DNA from: Acidobacteriaceae bacterium
GTDB lineage: Bacteria > Acidobacteriota > Terriglobia > Terriglobales > Acidobacteriaceae
Assembly (NCBI GenBank): GCA_028283655.1
Contig: JAPWKE010000003.1
Coordinates: 1,550,001 to 1,614,000, forward strand
Reading direction: 5' to 3'
DNA: 64,000 nucleotides
The notes under the pieces were generated by a model. That model was not told the origin of the DNA. It ran no database searches and was given only the letters and a program-made list of their open reading frames with translations. This document shows positions 16,850 through 27,400 of this stretch, piece after piece. Each line of letters opens with the position of its first letter. The stretch's first letter is position 1. The position numbers were made by a program, and so were the translations under genes.

Positions 16850-18286
16850 TTACTTCCCGCCTTCGAGCACAAACTTCTGTGCTGCATCCAGGACCATCTT
16901 CACGCTCTCCTGCGAACAGCTCTCGCAGTACACGCGCAGCAACGGCTCCGTGCCGCTGGCGCGCAGCAGTAGCCACGTCTCCGCAGCGTTGGGCTTGCCT
17001 GCACAGGCCGGGTTCTCCAGGTAAAACTTGATGCCGTCGAGCGTCTCAGTCTTCAGAACCTTCAGCCCTGCAACCTCGCTCACACCAGCCTTCGCGCGTG
17101 CAATCGCCGACTCCTTGACGTCGTTAGTAATGTGCATGTCGACACGACCATACTGGTGCTCGCCGTACTCTTCCTGCAGCGCCGCCACAAGCTCGCCAAG
17201 CGTCTTCTTCTCATCCGCCATCACGTTCGCAATCAGCAGGCTGTTCAGCAGACCATCGCGCTCCGGCAGGTGCTTCGAGATGCCGATGCCGCCGGACTCT
17301 TCGCCGCCGATCAGAATGTCCTGTTCGAGCATCAGATCGCAGACAAACTTGAAGCCGATACCGTGCTCGTGCAGCTTGCGACCGTACTTCGCCGAGATGC
17401 GGTCCAGCATCTTCGTCGTGTTGAACGCACGCGTCACATCGCCCGGCCATCCCTTGCGCTTCAACAGCCACTCGAGAATTACTGCGTAGACCTTATGGGC
17501 ATCAACAACGTTGCCGTTCTCGTCCACCGCGCCGATGCGATCAGCATCGCCGTCCGTGATCAGACCAGCATCACACTTGGCTTCGACAACGGCCTTCTGC
17601 GTCGGTGCAATGTGCGGAAGAATCGGCTCCGGGTTGATGCCCGGGAACGCCGGATTCCACTCCGAGCGGAACTCCACAAACGGAATGCCTGCGCGCGTAA
17701 AGATGCCCGCAAGGTAGCCCTTGCCCGCGCCATACATCGTGTCGATCAGGAAGCGGTAGCCCGAAGCCTTGATCGCCTTGAGATCGACAAACGCCTCCAG
17801 AGCCGCGATGTACTCCGGCGAGAAGTCGACCTCTTCGATTGGCGCCTTCTCCGCCGCTTCCGGCAACGGCTTCAGCAGGTAGCTTTCGATCGACTTGATG
17901 ATTCCGGGCGAACCCGATCCACCGTAGCTCGCCTTGTACTTCACACCGTTCCACTCGGCCGGGTTGTGGCTCGACGTAATCATCACGCCGCCAGCAGCCT
18001 TGCGCCCACGCACCGCAAACGACAGCTCCGGCGTCGGCGTCACCTTGTTGCCGAGCGCCACAGGAATGCCTGCCGTCGCCAGCACTTCGGCCACCACCTT
18101 GGCAAAGGACTTCGAACCGAAGCGCGTGTCATAGCCGATGCAAACACCAGCCTTTGCGTCTTCCTGCTCGATCACATAGTGCGCAATCGCCCGCGCAGCT
18201 ACGCGCACGTTCTCATACGTAAAGTCGTCGGCAATAATGCCGCGCCAGCCGTCAGTACCGAACTTCACCACCGTCGTTTCGCTCAT
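16850..18286 (-). CDS. Phosphoglucomutase/phosphomannomutase family protein
   Basis: This 478-residue alpha-D-phosphohexomutase interconverts sugar 1- and 6-phosphates. The four signatures are present: the N-terminal KFGTDGWRGII, the phosphoserine loop TSSHNPAEWNGVKYK, the metal loop DGDADRIG, and the phosphate-binding RASGTEPLLRVY near the C-terminus. The ATG at 18286 has GAGAGAG upstream; the longer open frame is not needed. Lying just after a mannose-1-phosphate guanylyltransferase, it probably supplies mannose 1-phosphate, though glucose phosphate is equally possible for the family. Confidence 0.92.
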   Translation of the reverse strand: MSETTVVKFGTDGWRGIIADDFTYENVRVAARAIAHYVIEQEDAKAGVCIGYDTRFGSKSFAKVVAEVLATAGIPVALGNKVTPTPELSFAVRGRKAAGGVMITSSHNPAEWNGVKYKASYGGSGSPGIIKSIESYLLKPLPEAAEKAPIEEVDFSPEYIAALEAFVDLKAIKASGYRFLIDTMYGAGKGYLAGIFTRAGIPFVEFRSEWNPAFPGINPEPILPHIAPTQKAVVEAKCDAGLITDGDADRIGAVDENGNVVDAHKVYAVILEWLLKRKGWPGDVTRAFNTTKMLDRISAKYGRKLHEHGIGFKFVCDLMLEQDILIGGEESGGIGISKHLPERDGLLNSLLIANVMADEKKTLGELVAALQEEYGEHQYGRVDMHITNDVKESAIARAKAGVSEVAGLKVLKTETLDGIKFYLENPACAGKPNAAETWLLLRASGTEPLLRVYCESCSQESVKMVLDAAQKFVLEGGK

Positions 18287-18362
18287 CGCACTCTCTCTCA
18301 AACGATCAAGACGAAAGATCATTCTGATCTCTCGTCTCTGATCTCTCGTTTCGGATCACGTA

Positions 18363-19514
18363 CTAAATCAAATCTTCTCGGCCGCCTTCGTGCACAGCCC
18401 GCACAATCTTACTGACATCCTGCGAACGCGCGCGCGTCGTGATCAGCAGAGCGTCTTCCGTCTCCACCACGACCAGGTCATCGACACCCAGCAACGCAAC
18501 CGTCTTACCCGGCGCATACACATAGTTGCCGCTCGACTGGATCGCAAATACGCCCGTCGTCTCACCATCGAGCACGTTGTCGCCCTCGTGCTCAACGCGG
18601 TGTTCATACAAGGAAGCCCACGAGCCAAGATCATTCCATCCGAAGTCTGCCGGCAGGCAGTAGATGTCCGAACGCTTCTCGCCCTTGGTCGAACGGCGTT
18701 CGAGGATCGCGTAATCCACCGAGATGTTCTCGCAGTTCGGGTACTCCCGCGCAAACACTGCGTCGAACTCCGGCGTGCCGTACGCAGCCGCAATCTTCTC
18801 CAGCGGCTCGGCGAGATCAGGAATGTGCTCGCGAACGGCAGCACACAGAGTCTTCGCGCTCCACAGGAAGATGCCACCGTTCCAAACGAAGTTCCCTGCC
18901 GCCAGAAACTTCTCGGCGGTGTGAGCGTCCGGCTTTTCACGGAAGCGCTTCACGCGATGCACAACGATCGGCGCAAAGCCCTTCGCCTGCTCATCACGCT
19001 CGTACACCGCGCCCTGCTCGATGTAGCCGTATCCCGTCTCAGCACGAGTCGGCGGAACACCGAGCACCACGATGTTTTCGCCTGCAGCAGCAAGCTCGAT
19101 GCCCTTCGCAAGAACCTCGGCAAAGCGCTTCGTGTTCGCCACCACGTGGTCGCTGGGGAAGATGCCCAGCACCGTCTCCGGCGCTGCCTTCTCCAGCAGG
19201 AACGCAGCCAGCGCACACGCAGGCGCAGTGTTTCGCGCACAAGGCTCGCTGATAACGTGCTCGCCAGTGACTTCCGGCAACTGCTCCACGATCACATCGC
19301 GAAGCCAGCCATTCGTGATCACCCACGTATCCGCAGCGGACGCGACCGGCTTCAACCGAGCCAGCGTCTGCTGAATCATCGTACGAGTGCCTTCAAGCGC
19401 CAGCACCTGCTTGGCGCGGGCGCGGCGCGAGCGCGGCCAGAACCGCGTCCCGCTACCGCCTGCCAGAATGACCGGTGCAAACTTCACAGCATCGTTGCTT
19501 GCCATCGTCGCCAT
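18363..19514 (-). CDS. manC: Mannose-1-phosphate guanylyltransferase
   Basis: This 383-residue enzyme forms GDP-mannose from mannose 1-phosphate and GTP. Visible motifs are the nucleotide-binding VILAGGSGTRFWPRSR, the SEPCARNTAPA segment, FPSDHVV, the EKPD motif in RFREKPDAHTAEKF, and NGGIFLW. It has the single-domain length, without a fused isomerase domain. It starts 15 bp after the aminotransferase stop and is followed by the phosphohexomutase after 76 bp, which contains two near-identical 12-nt direct repeats (CTGATCTCTCGT). Confidence 0.93.
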   Translation of the reverse strand: MATMASNDAVKFAPVILAGGSGTRFWPRSRRARAKQVLALEGTRTMIQQTLARLKPVASAADTWVITNGWLRDVIVEQLPEVTGEHVISEPCARNTAPACALAAFLLEKAAPETVLGIFPSDHVVANTKRFAEVLAKGIELAAAGENIVVLGVPPTRAETGYGYIEQGAVYERDEQAKGFAPIVVHRVKRFREKPDAHTAEKFLAAGNFVWNGGIFLWSAKTLCAAVREHIPDLAEPLEKIAAAYGTPEFDAVFAREYPNCENISVDYAILERRSTKGEKRSDIYCLPADFGWNDLGSWASLYEHRVEHEGDNVLDGETTGVFAIQSSGNYVYAPGKTVALLGVDDLVVVETEDALLITTRARSQDVSKIVRAVHEGGREDLI

Positions 19515-19529
19515 GCGCTCCCGCGCGAA

Positions 19530-20732
19530 CTACTTCAGGTTGCCGAGGAAGGTACGCAGGCGCTCGATGCCCTTGTCGATCACATCAGCCGACACCGCAT
19601 ACGACAGGCGAATGTGCTCCTTCGTGCCGAACGGCTCAGCAGGAACGCACACGATGTGCGCTTCCGTCAGCAGCTTCGCGGCGAGGTCGCTTGCGCTCGT
19701 AATGCCACCCTTGCCGATGAAGTTCTTGATGTTCGGATAGACGTAGAACGCACCCTGCGGCACCGTGCACGTCAGGCCAGGAATCGTCTTGAAGCCTTCC
19801 AGCACGCGGTCGCGAAGCTTGATGTAATCCGCACGCATCTCCGCAACGCACTCCTGCGACGACGACAGAGCTGCGATCGACGCACGCTGCACGATGCTCG
19901 ACGTGTTTGACGTCGACTGTGACTGCAGCTTGCTCATCGCCGAGATGATCTGCTTCGGTCCCAGCGCAAAGCCAGCACGCCAGCCCGTCATCGCATAGGT
20001 CTTCGAGAGCGAGCCGAGCACGATGATGTGCTCCTTGCACTCGGTCAGCGAAGCGCCCGAGTAGATGTCGCCATCGAACGCGAGGTACACGTAGCACTCG
20101 TCGAGCAGCGCATAGATGCCGCGCTCATGGCAAAGCTGAATGATCGCGAACAGGTCTTCCTTCGGCAGAATCGCGCCCGAGGGGTTCGACGGAAAGTTGA
20201 GAATGATCGCCTTCGTCTTCGGCGTGATCGCGGCTTCGATCATCTCCTTCGTCACGCGGAAGTTCTCCGCTTCGCTCGTCTCGACGAAGACGCACTTGCC
20301 GCCGACGAACTCAACGATGTCCTTGTAGCTCACCCAGAACGGCGTCGGGATGATGACCTCATCGCCGTGGTCGATCAGAACTTCTGCGGCGTTGAAGATT
20401 GCCAGCTTGCCGCCTGCCGAAAACACGCACTCTTCCGGCGTGTAATTCGTGCCAAAGTCCTCCGCATGACGATCGACGATCGCCTTACGCACCTGCGGGA
20501 TACCGGCTACAGCCGTGTAACGCGTGAAGTTCGAATGAATCGCTTCAATGGCTGCGTCTTTGATGTGCTGCGGGGTCGAGAAGTGCGGCTCACCGGCACC
20601 GAAGTCGGCGAGGTCAATCCCTGCAGCCTTCATCTTCAGCGCTTCGGCAGTAATGGCCATCGTGGCCGATACTTCAATACGGTTGATGCGGTCGGTAAGA
20701 ACTTTGCGTGATGCAGCTGTAGCTGAACTCAT
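19530..20732 (-). CDS. Class I aspartate-type aminotransferase
   Basis: This 400-residue PLP enzyme transfers amino groups from aspartate or a related amino acid to 2-oxoglutarate. The PLP lysine lies in LGSLSKTYAMTGWRAGF. Other landmarks are DFGAGEPHFSTPQHI, the FSAGGKLAIFNAAEVL segment, NFPSNPSGAI with the conserved Asn, and the C-terminal RLSYA. The start is the ATG at 20732; the longer frame lacks similarity. It sits between a methyltransferase gene and manC on the same strand. Confidence 0.9.
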   Translation of the reverse strand: MSSATAASRKVLTDRINRIEVSATMAITAEALKMKAAGIDLADFGAGEPHFSTPQHIKDAAIEAIHSNFTRYTAVAGIPQVRKAIVDRHAEDFGTNYTPEECVFSAGGKLAIFNAAEVLIDHGDEVIIPTPFWVSYKDIVEFVGGKCVFVETSEAENFRVTKEMIEAAITPKTKAIILNFPSNPSGAILPKEDLFAIIQLCHERGIYALLDECYVYLAFDGDIYSGASLTECKEHIIVLGSLSKTYAMTGWRAGFALGPKQIISAMSKLQSQSTSNTSSIVQRASIAALSSSQECVAEMRADYIKLRDRVLEGFKTIPGLTCTVPQGAFYVYPNIKNFIGKGGITSASDLAAKLLTEAHIVCVPAEPFGTKEHIRLSYAVSADVIDKGIERLRTFLGNLK

Positions 20733-20794
20733 GCAAACAGTTTCGCAGATTCCGCCGTGTGAAACTACCCCACCGCGTACATCCTTTGGAGCGT

Positions 20795-21421
20795 TTATCG
20801 ACGCTTTCGTAACACCCACGTCGTCATGCACCGGTGGTCCTGCACGACGGTCGTTTTCAGCGGGTCCACCATCAGCGCATTCATCTGCTCGGTCATCGAC
20901 ATCAAAGCGGCTTCATCCACCAGAAACCACTCACTGCCATCGTTGATCCGGAAGATCTGCCCATGCAGCCGTTCAAACTCCATGCCAATGCGCGAACCCA
21001 ACCGGCAGAACAGGACACCGCCCGGCTTTACGCACCGCCAAAGCTCCTCCACCATCGCCAGAAAGTGCTCTTCGTCCCGCGCAAAGTGCAGCACCGAGTT
21101 ACACAGCACCACGTCGGCCACGCCGTCTTCAAACGGCATCGACTCAATCGCACCCACGCGGAAGTTCTCTGCCGGAAGCTCCGGAGCCAGCAACCCCGCC
21201 AGCGCCCGAACATGCTCCACGCCCGCTGGATTCGCATCCAACGCCAGCACCTTGCAGCCTTCGCGCAGCAGGTAAACCAGGTTCCGACCGTAGCCGCAGC
21301 CAGCGTCCAACACCGTCATCGGCGGCGCAATATTACCGCGCAGAATCTGGTCAAAAACGTAAATATCGATCTGCCCGAACTGCTCCTCCAGGCTCATCGT
21401 CCCCACGGGGGAGTTATGCAT
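20795..21421 (-). CDS. Class I SAM-dependent methyltransferase
   Basis: This 208-residue protein has the Rossmann-fold methyltransferase motifs: motif I VLDAGCGYGRNL, the acidic end of strand 2 in KVLALDANP, motif IV VADVVLCNSVLHFA, and a KPGGVLFCRLGSR post-motif. The substrate is not evident. The ATG at 21421 overlaps the end of coaD by 8 bp and has GGAG seven bases upstream, so I prefer it over the internal ATG at 21397. It is coupled to coaD, which says little about its target. Confidence 0.85.
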   Translation of the reverse strand: MHNSPVGTMSLEEQFGQIDIYVFDQILRGNIAPPMTVLDAGCGYGRNLVYLLREGCKVLALDANPAGVEHVRALAGLLAPELPAENFRVGAIESMPFEDGVADVVLCNSVLHFARDEEHFLAMVEELWRCVKPGGVLFCRLGSRIGMEFERLHGQIFRINDGSEWFLVDEAALMSMTEQMNALMVDPLKTTVVQDHRCMTTWVLRKRR

Positions 21422-21911
21422 CCAAACGCTCCGGAACCTTTCGGCGCAACCGCTCCAGCACCACCGGCGGCACCAGTTCTGAGATATCTCCGCCTAGCTC
21501 CACCACGCCTTTGATCATCCGCGAGCTCACATACGTGTACTTCTCTGCGGGCATCATAAAGAGCGTCTCCAGCTCCGGCGCCAGCTTGCGATTCATCATC
21601 GCCATCTGAAACTCGTACTCGTAATCGGAGACCGCGCGAATACCGCGAATCACGGCGCGCGCCTGAATCGACCGGGCAAACTCCACCATCAGCCCATCGA
21701 ACGTCGCCACACGAACGTTACCAAACTCACGCACCGCCTCGCGCGTCATCTCTTCGCGCTCCGGCACGCTGAACAGCGGCGCGCCCTTCTCCGAGTTGCG
21801 CAGAATGGCCACGACCAGTTCATCGGCCAACCGCGCTCCTCGCGCAATCAGGTCCAGGTGCCCATTCGTCAACGGATCAAACGTTCCGGGATATATCGCA
21901 ATCAAAGACAT
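21414..21911 (-). CDS. coaD: Phosphopantetheine adenylyltransferase
   Basis: This 165-residue enzyme catalyses the penultimate step of coenzyme A synthesis. It begins with AIYPGTFDPLTNGHLDLI, which contains the HxGH-type nucleotide motif (TNGH). VIRGIRAVSDYEYEFQMAMMNR and YTYVSSRMIKGV follow, all typical of CoaD. The ATG at 21911 gives the expected length; the longer upstream frame would overlap the divergent DUF4139 promoter. It is the first gene of a minus-strand run with the methyltransferase and aminotransferase. Confidence 0.95.
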   Translation of the reverse strand: MSLIAIYPGTFDPLTNGHLDLIARGARLADELVVAILRNSEKGAPLFSVPEREEMTREAVREFGNVRVATFDGLMVEFARSIQARAVIRGIRAVSDYEYEFQMAMMNRKLAPELETLFMMPAEKYTYVSSRMIKGVVELGGDISELVPPVVLERLRRKVPERLDA

Positions 21912-22101
21912 CGCATCAGCAGAATACAGTCTCGCTCCCCCAAGTGCATCTTCACGGGACCAGCCACAAAACTCTGCGAACACTTTTGCCTCTTCGCCGG
22001 TCACACTCTCAGCAGAAAATATTGACCCGCCGTGCCCCATTTTCAGAGGCGCGGTGTCTAAGCCACTGTCACACCTATCCGCCTCACCGAGGACACCCAC
22101 C

Positions 22102-24315
22102 ATGCCGCGCCCGCTCTACCTGCTCACCGCGCCGTTCCTTCTTCTCCCTCTCAGCCTTCATGCTCAGCGCCCAAAACCAGCCTCCGAGACATCCCTCCCG
22201 GTCACCCACGTCTCGCTTTATAAAAACGGCGTCGGCTACTTCGAACTCTCAGGCCACGTCACCGGCAACGCCGCCGTCACCATCCCCTTCACCAGCTCGC
22301 AGCTCAACGACGTCCTGCAGTCGCTCACCGCCATCGACCTCAACGGCGGACGCATCTCTGGAGCGGGCTACAACTCCACCACACCGCTCGAGCAACAGCT
22401 CAAAACGCTCTCCCTCAACCTCAACGAGAACCCCACCGCCGCCGACTTCTACGCGGCGATTCGTGGCGCCCGTGTGGCCGTATCGTCCGGCGGAGCCAGC
22501 ATCACCGGACGCCTGCTCTCCGTCGAAGCCCGCTCCACCGAGATCAAAGGCGAAGACACGAAGACCGCCGACAAATACTTCCTCACCGTAGCCTCCGACG
22601 AAGGCACCGTCCGCACCGTCGAGCTCACCGCCACCACCAGCGTCCGCCTGCTCGACACCGCGCTCCACACCGACGTCACCCGCTACCTGCAACTGCTCGA
22701 CTCCAACCGCTCACAGGGCCTGCGCCACCTTACCCTCACCGACAGCGGCAGCGGCTCGCGCGAACTCCACGTCAGCTACATCTCCGAGGTTCCGGTCTGG
22801 AAGTCGACCTACCGCATCCTCGTCACCGGCACCAACCCCACGGCCACCCTGCAAGGCTGGTCCGTCGTAGACAACACCACCGGCACCGACTGGATCAACG
22901 TCCACCTCTCCCTCATCGCGGGCGCGCCACAGAGCTTCATCCAGCCTCTCTCGCAACCCATCTACACCCGCCGCCCCGAAATCCCCATCGCCCAGGAAGC
23001 CCAACTCACGCCGCAGACCTTCGACTCGTCGATTGAAGCGAATGGCAAAGCCGATCGCTTTACAGGCGGCGGTCTGGAGAACTTAGCCGCTCCAGCAAAG
23101 CTCCCACCCAACTTCCGTACGCGCAACAACAACAGCAATGGCATCGCTGGCATGGCAGGCGGAGTCCCCGGCGGAGTGGCAGGAGGCTTTGGAGCCATGA
23201 CAGATAGCGTGACCGTAAGCGCCATGTCCGCAGAAATTGCGGTTCCACCACCTCCACCACCTCCACCATCCTCCTACGAAGATTCCGTCATCGCCTCCAC
23301 CACACCCACCGCCAAAGCCGCAGGCTTCGACGACTTCTTCGCCTACAACCTTTCCGAACCCATCACCATTCGCAAGAACGAGTCCGCCCTCGTCCCCATC
23401 CTCCAGACCAAACTCCCCGTCGAATCCGTCACACTCCTCGCCTACCGCAACGGCTACACCTCGCAGCCGCTTCGCGCCCTCTGGCTTACCAACAACTCCG
23501 GCCTCACCCTCGACAGCGGCTCCTTCACCATCATCGAATCCGGCAACTTCTCCGGCGAAGGCCTCCTCGATCCCATCCACCCGGACGAAAAACGCCTCCT
23601 CTCCTACGCCGCCGACCAGGCCGTCCACGCCACCGCAGATGGCGACCGCTCCAACGAACACATCACCTTCCTGCGCGGCTCGAGAGGCGTACTGAACATC
23701 CACCGCATCGACCAGCACGAGGTCACACTCGTCCTGCACAACGCCGCGCCCACCACCCGCACCATCGTTGCCGAGGTGCCCTTCGTCAAAGGCTGGAAGC
23801 TCGATAGCCTCGACGCCTCCAACAGCGATCCCAAACCCGTCGAAACCACCCCGACCGTCTACCGCTTCCGCACCGAACTAGCTCCCGGGGAAACCAAGCG
23901 CCTCCACATCGGCGCCAACCGCCCCAGCTACGCCACCTACTACCTCACCAACTCCAACGACAACCTGTTCCAGTTCATCCTCACCACCACGAACCACGAC
24001 CCCGCCCTCGAAGCCGCACTGCAACCGATCCTCGATGCCCGCCGGAACGTCGCCGAAGCTCAAAACGCCGTCGATATCACCAACGCCAAGTTCACCAGCC
24101 TCCGCTCCGACGAAGACCGCCAACGCGCCAACATCACCGCCCTCGCCAACGCCGACAAAGGCTCCCGCGAGCGCTTTGTCCGCGACCTGAACAAGACCGA
24201 AGACGACATCACCGCCACTCAAACTACCCTCAAACAGCAGCGATCCACTCTGGACAGCGCCAAAGCCGACCTCGCCACAAGAATTGAGAACTTCAGCATT
24301 AACACCAAGCACTAA
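22102..24315 (+). CDS. Secreted DUF4139-like protein
   Basis: This 737-residue protein has a signal peptide (LLTAPFLLLPLSLHAQ). The N-terminal SLYKNGVGYFELSG and central VPVWKSTYRILVTG, GWSVVDNTTGTDWINVHLSL and AGAPQSF fit the DUF4139 family. A Gly-rich segment and a run of eight prolines form a linker at about residues 350-395. The last 90 residues are predicted coiled coil (alternating RRNVAEAQNAVDITN and DLNKTEDDITATQTTL). The function of the family is unknown. The ATG at 22102 follows GAGGA at a suitable distance. Confidence 0.78.
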   Translation: MPRPLYLLTAPFLLLPLSLHAQRPKPASETSLPVTHVSLYKNGVGYFELSGHVTGNAAVTIPFTSSQLNDVLQSLTAIDLNGGRISGAGYNSTTPLEQQLKTLSLNLNENPTAADFYAAIRGARVAVSSGGASITGRLLSVEARSTEIKGEDTKTADKYFLTVASDEGTVRTVELTATTSVRLLDTALHTDVTRYLQLLDSNRSQGLRHLTLTDSGSGSRELHVSYISEVPVWKSTYRILVTGTNPTATLQGWSVVDNTTGTDWINVHLSLIAGAPQSFIQPLSQPIYTRRPEIPIAQEAQLTPQTFDSSIEANGKADRFTGGGLENLAAPAKLPPNFRTRNNNSNGIAGMAGGVPGGVAGGFGAMTDSVTVSAMSAEIAVPPPPPPPPSSYEDSVIASTTPTAKAAGFDDFFAYNLSEPITIRKNESALVPILQTKLPVESVTLLAYRNGYTSQPLRALWLTNNSGLTLDSGSFTIIESGNFSGEGLLDPIHPDEKRLLSYAADQAVHATADGDRSNEHITFLRGSRGVLNIHRIDQHEVTLVLHNAAPTTRTIVAEVPFVKGWKLDSLDASNSDPKPVETTPTVYRFRTELAPGETKRLHIGANRPSYATYYLTNSNDNLFQFILTTTNHDPALEAALQPILDARRNVAEAQNAVDITNAKFTSLRSDEDRQRANITALANADKGSRERFVRDLNKTEDDITATQTTLKQQRSTLDSAKADLATRIENFSINTKH

Positions 24316-24341
24316 ACTTTTGCTCAAACGAACAAACGAAA

Positions 24342-24374
24342 AACGGCGCGGAGAGCATCTCTCTCCGCGCCGTT
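24342..24374 (-). terminator. Rho-independent terminator after gltB
   Basis: A 14-bp stem (AACGGCGCGGAGAG with its complement) and a CATCT loop are followed on the minus strand by TTTTTC. It lies between the convergent DUF4139 and gltB stops. Confidence 0.8.
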
Positions 24375-24406
24375 CCGACTTCCAGCTTCCTCGTACGTCC
24401 TTGCCT

Positions 24407-27400
24407 TTACGCCTGCGGCTTCGGTACGAACAACACCATCTGCGCAGCGAACGCTGGCCACTTCGCCAACATCGTCTCCGCCAGCTTGCTGTGCGCGAGT
24501 TCCTTGTGCAGCTTCACCAGCGAGTTCAAGCCAGCCTGCTGCTCCGGGGTTGCGTCCTCAAACGTCACAGCCTCAAGGAACTCCGTGTGATAGCGCGTAT
24601 CACGCAGAATATCGCCGTCAATATCCCACACCCACGCCGAGCCACCCGTCATACCCGCGCCGAAGTTAATGCCGATGCGTCCGAGGATCACCACCGTGCC
24701 ACCGGTCATGTACTCGCAGGCATGGTCGCCCGCGCCTTCCACTACCGCCGTCACGCCGGAGTTACGCACCGCAAAGCGCTCACCCACGCGGCCTGCCGCG
24801 AACATACGACCAGCCGTCGCGCCGTAAAGCGCCACGTTGCCCAGCAGAACATGCTCGTGAGACTCGGTTGCTGCGCGACCTTCTGCGCGGATGATCAGGT
24901 CCGCACCGCTCAGGCCCTTACCAACAAAGTCATTCGCCTGTCCGGTCAGGATGATCTTCGTTCCCGTACCGGCGAACGAGCCAAACGACTGTCCCGCCGT
25001 GCCATGCAGATCAAAGGTCGCATCGATCGACTCGAGTTCGCCCTTCACCTTCAACAGAGCCGCTTCGCCCGCCAGGCGCGCACCCACCGAGCGATGCTCG
25101 TTGTTGATCTCAGCCTTCACGTAGAAGGGCTCGCCCTTCTTCGCTGCCGCGATCGCCGGAGCGGTCCACGGCTCGTCGAGGGGATGATCCTCGCCGGGAC
25201 GCGTGTTGAAGCCGCCCATCCAGCGCGTCGCGCCTTCACCCACCTGTGCCAGTACCGGCGTCAGATCGAGGTTGCCCTCAAACCGCACCTGTTCCAGCAG
25301 ATCCACGCGGCCAACCGCCTCTTCCAACGAACGCAGACCGAACTTCGCGAGAAGCTTTTGCAGGTCAGCAGCAATCTGCTGGAAGAGCACCACCACATGC
25401 TCCGGCTTACCACGGAACTTCGCCCGCAGATCAGGACGCTGCGTCGCAATACCGGTCGGGCAGGTGTTCAAGTGACACTGACGCGCCATATCGCAACCCA
25501 GCGCGACCAGCACGGCCGTGCCAAACGCATACTCGTCCGCGCCCAGCAGCGCAGCGACCAGAACATCGCGCGCCGTCGACATACCGCCATCAGCACGCAG
25601 ACGTACACGACCGCGCATGCCGCTATCGCGCAGTTGCTGCTGCGCTTCCGCCAGGCCAAGCTCCCACGGATTGCCAGCGTACTTGATGCTCGACAGAGCC
25701 GCAGCGCCCGTGCCGCCGTTGTTGCCCGCAATCACGATGAAGTCCGCATACGCCTTCGCGACACCAGCCGCAACCGTACCCACACCCATCGACGACACCA
25801 GCTTCACGCCAACCGCAGCCTTCGGGTTTACACGCTTCAAGTCATAGATCAACTGGGCCAGATCTTCGATCGAGTAGATGTCATGATGCGGCGGCGGCGA
25901 GATGAGAGAAACGCCAGGCTGCGCATGGCGCAACCGCGCGATCAGTCCCGAAACCTTGTGCCCCGGAAGCTGTCCGCCCTCACCGGGCTTGGCTCCCTGC
26001 GCCACCTTGATCTCAATTTCTTCTGCATGAGCCAGATACTCGGCCGTAACGCCAAAGCGACCCGAAGCAATCTGCTTGATCTTGTTGTTCAGGCTCACGC
26101 CCGTGTGCACCGCCGGAGCCTGCACCAACTCAGCCACAGCAGCTCCACCGCCAGAACCGTTCGCTTCGACAGCCGAACCGCCATCGCCGTTCGGCGTCTG
26201 CGGAGCCATGCCAGCCGGACGATACACAGCAGGATCTTCGCCGCCTTCGCCCGTGTTCGAGCGTGCGCCGATCATGTTCATCGCAGCCGTAATCGTCTGA
26301 TGCGCCTCCGGGCTCAACGAGCCCAGCGACATCGCCGACGCGATGAAGCGGTGGCAAAGCGTATCCGGCTTCTCCACCTCGTCCAGCGCCAGCTCCGGCC
26401 CTGCCGGACGAATCTCCATCAACTCCCGCAACGTCGACGGCTCGGTCGTATCCACCGCACGCGAGAAGATCTGGAACGCGCTCGACGGATCTTCCGCCGG
26501 AACACCCGCACGCGTCGAGCCCATCACCGTCTGCAGCGACTTCACGTTCAGCGGAGCCCACTTGTGGGGCTCGCTCACATCCGACTTACGGAAGCGTACC
26601 CAGCCATAATCCGGCAGGTCGCTCACCGGTGCGCCATCCACCGCAGGAGCTTCCCAGCTCAAACGCAGGCGGCGATCCAGCTCCGCAAAACCCACACCCG
26701 ACAGCGGTGCCGGGGTTCCCGGGAAGCAACGGTCCACCACGCTGCGGTGCAGGCCGAGGATGTCGAACAGATGCGCGCAACGGTAGCTGTTCACCACCGA
26801 AATGCCCATCTTCGACATCACCTTCGCAATGCCCGCATCGAGCGACTTCAGCATCAGCTTCTCGCCGTTAACATCTTCCGGAGCCAACGCCTTCGCGCTC
26901 TCCAGCGCCAGCCACGGGCACACCGCGCCCGCACCATATCCCAACAGCACGGCCATGTGATGAATGTCGCGAGCATCGCCCGCTTCCACCGCAATGCCGC
27001 ACAACGTGCGCAGACCAGCCTGAACCAGCGCTTCGTGCACAATACCCGTAGCCATCGCCATCGGCACCGGCAGGGCCTGCGCGTTCGCTCCACGATCCGT
27101 CAGAATCAGCAGGCGAACACCCGAGCGCACCAGTTCCACCGCTTCGCGTGCCAGTTGGTCGGTCGCCTGCTCCAGCGAGAAGTTCGGCGCAAACGTGCAC
27201 TTCAGCTCTTCGAGTCGCAGATCTTCCTTGTGCGGATACTCCCCCGCACGCAGTGCCGCCATCTGTCCCAGAGAAAGGAACGGCGACTCCATCGTCAGGC
27301 CCGGCAACGTCGCATGCTTGTCCAGCATGTGCGCCCAAGGTCCAAGACGCGAGTGCAGGCTCACCACCACGCTCTCGCGCAGCGGATCGATGGCCGGGTT

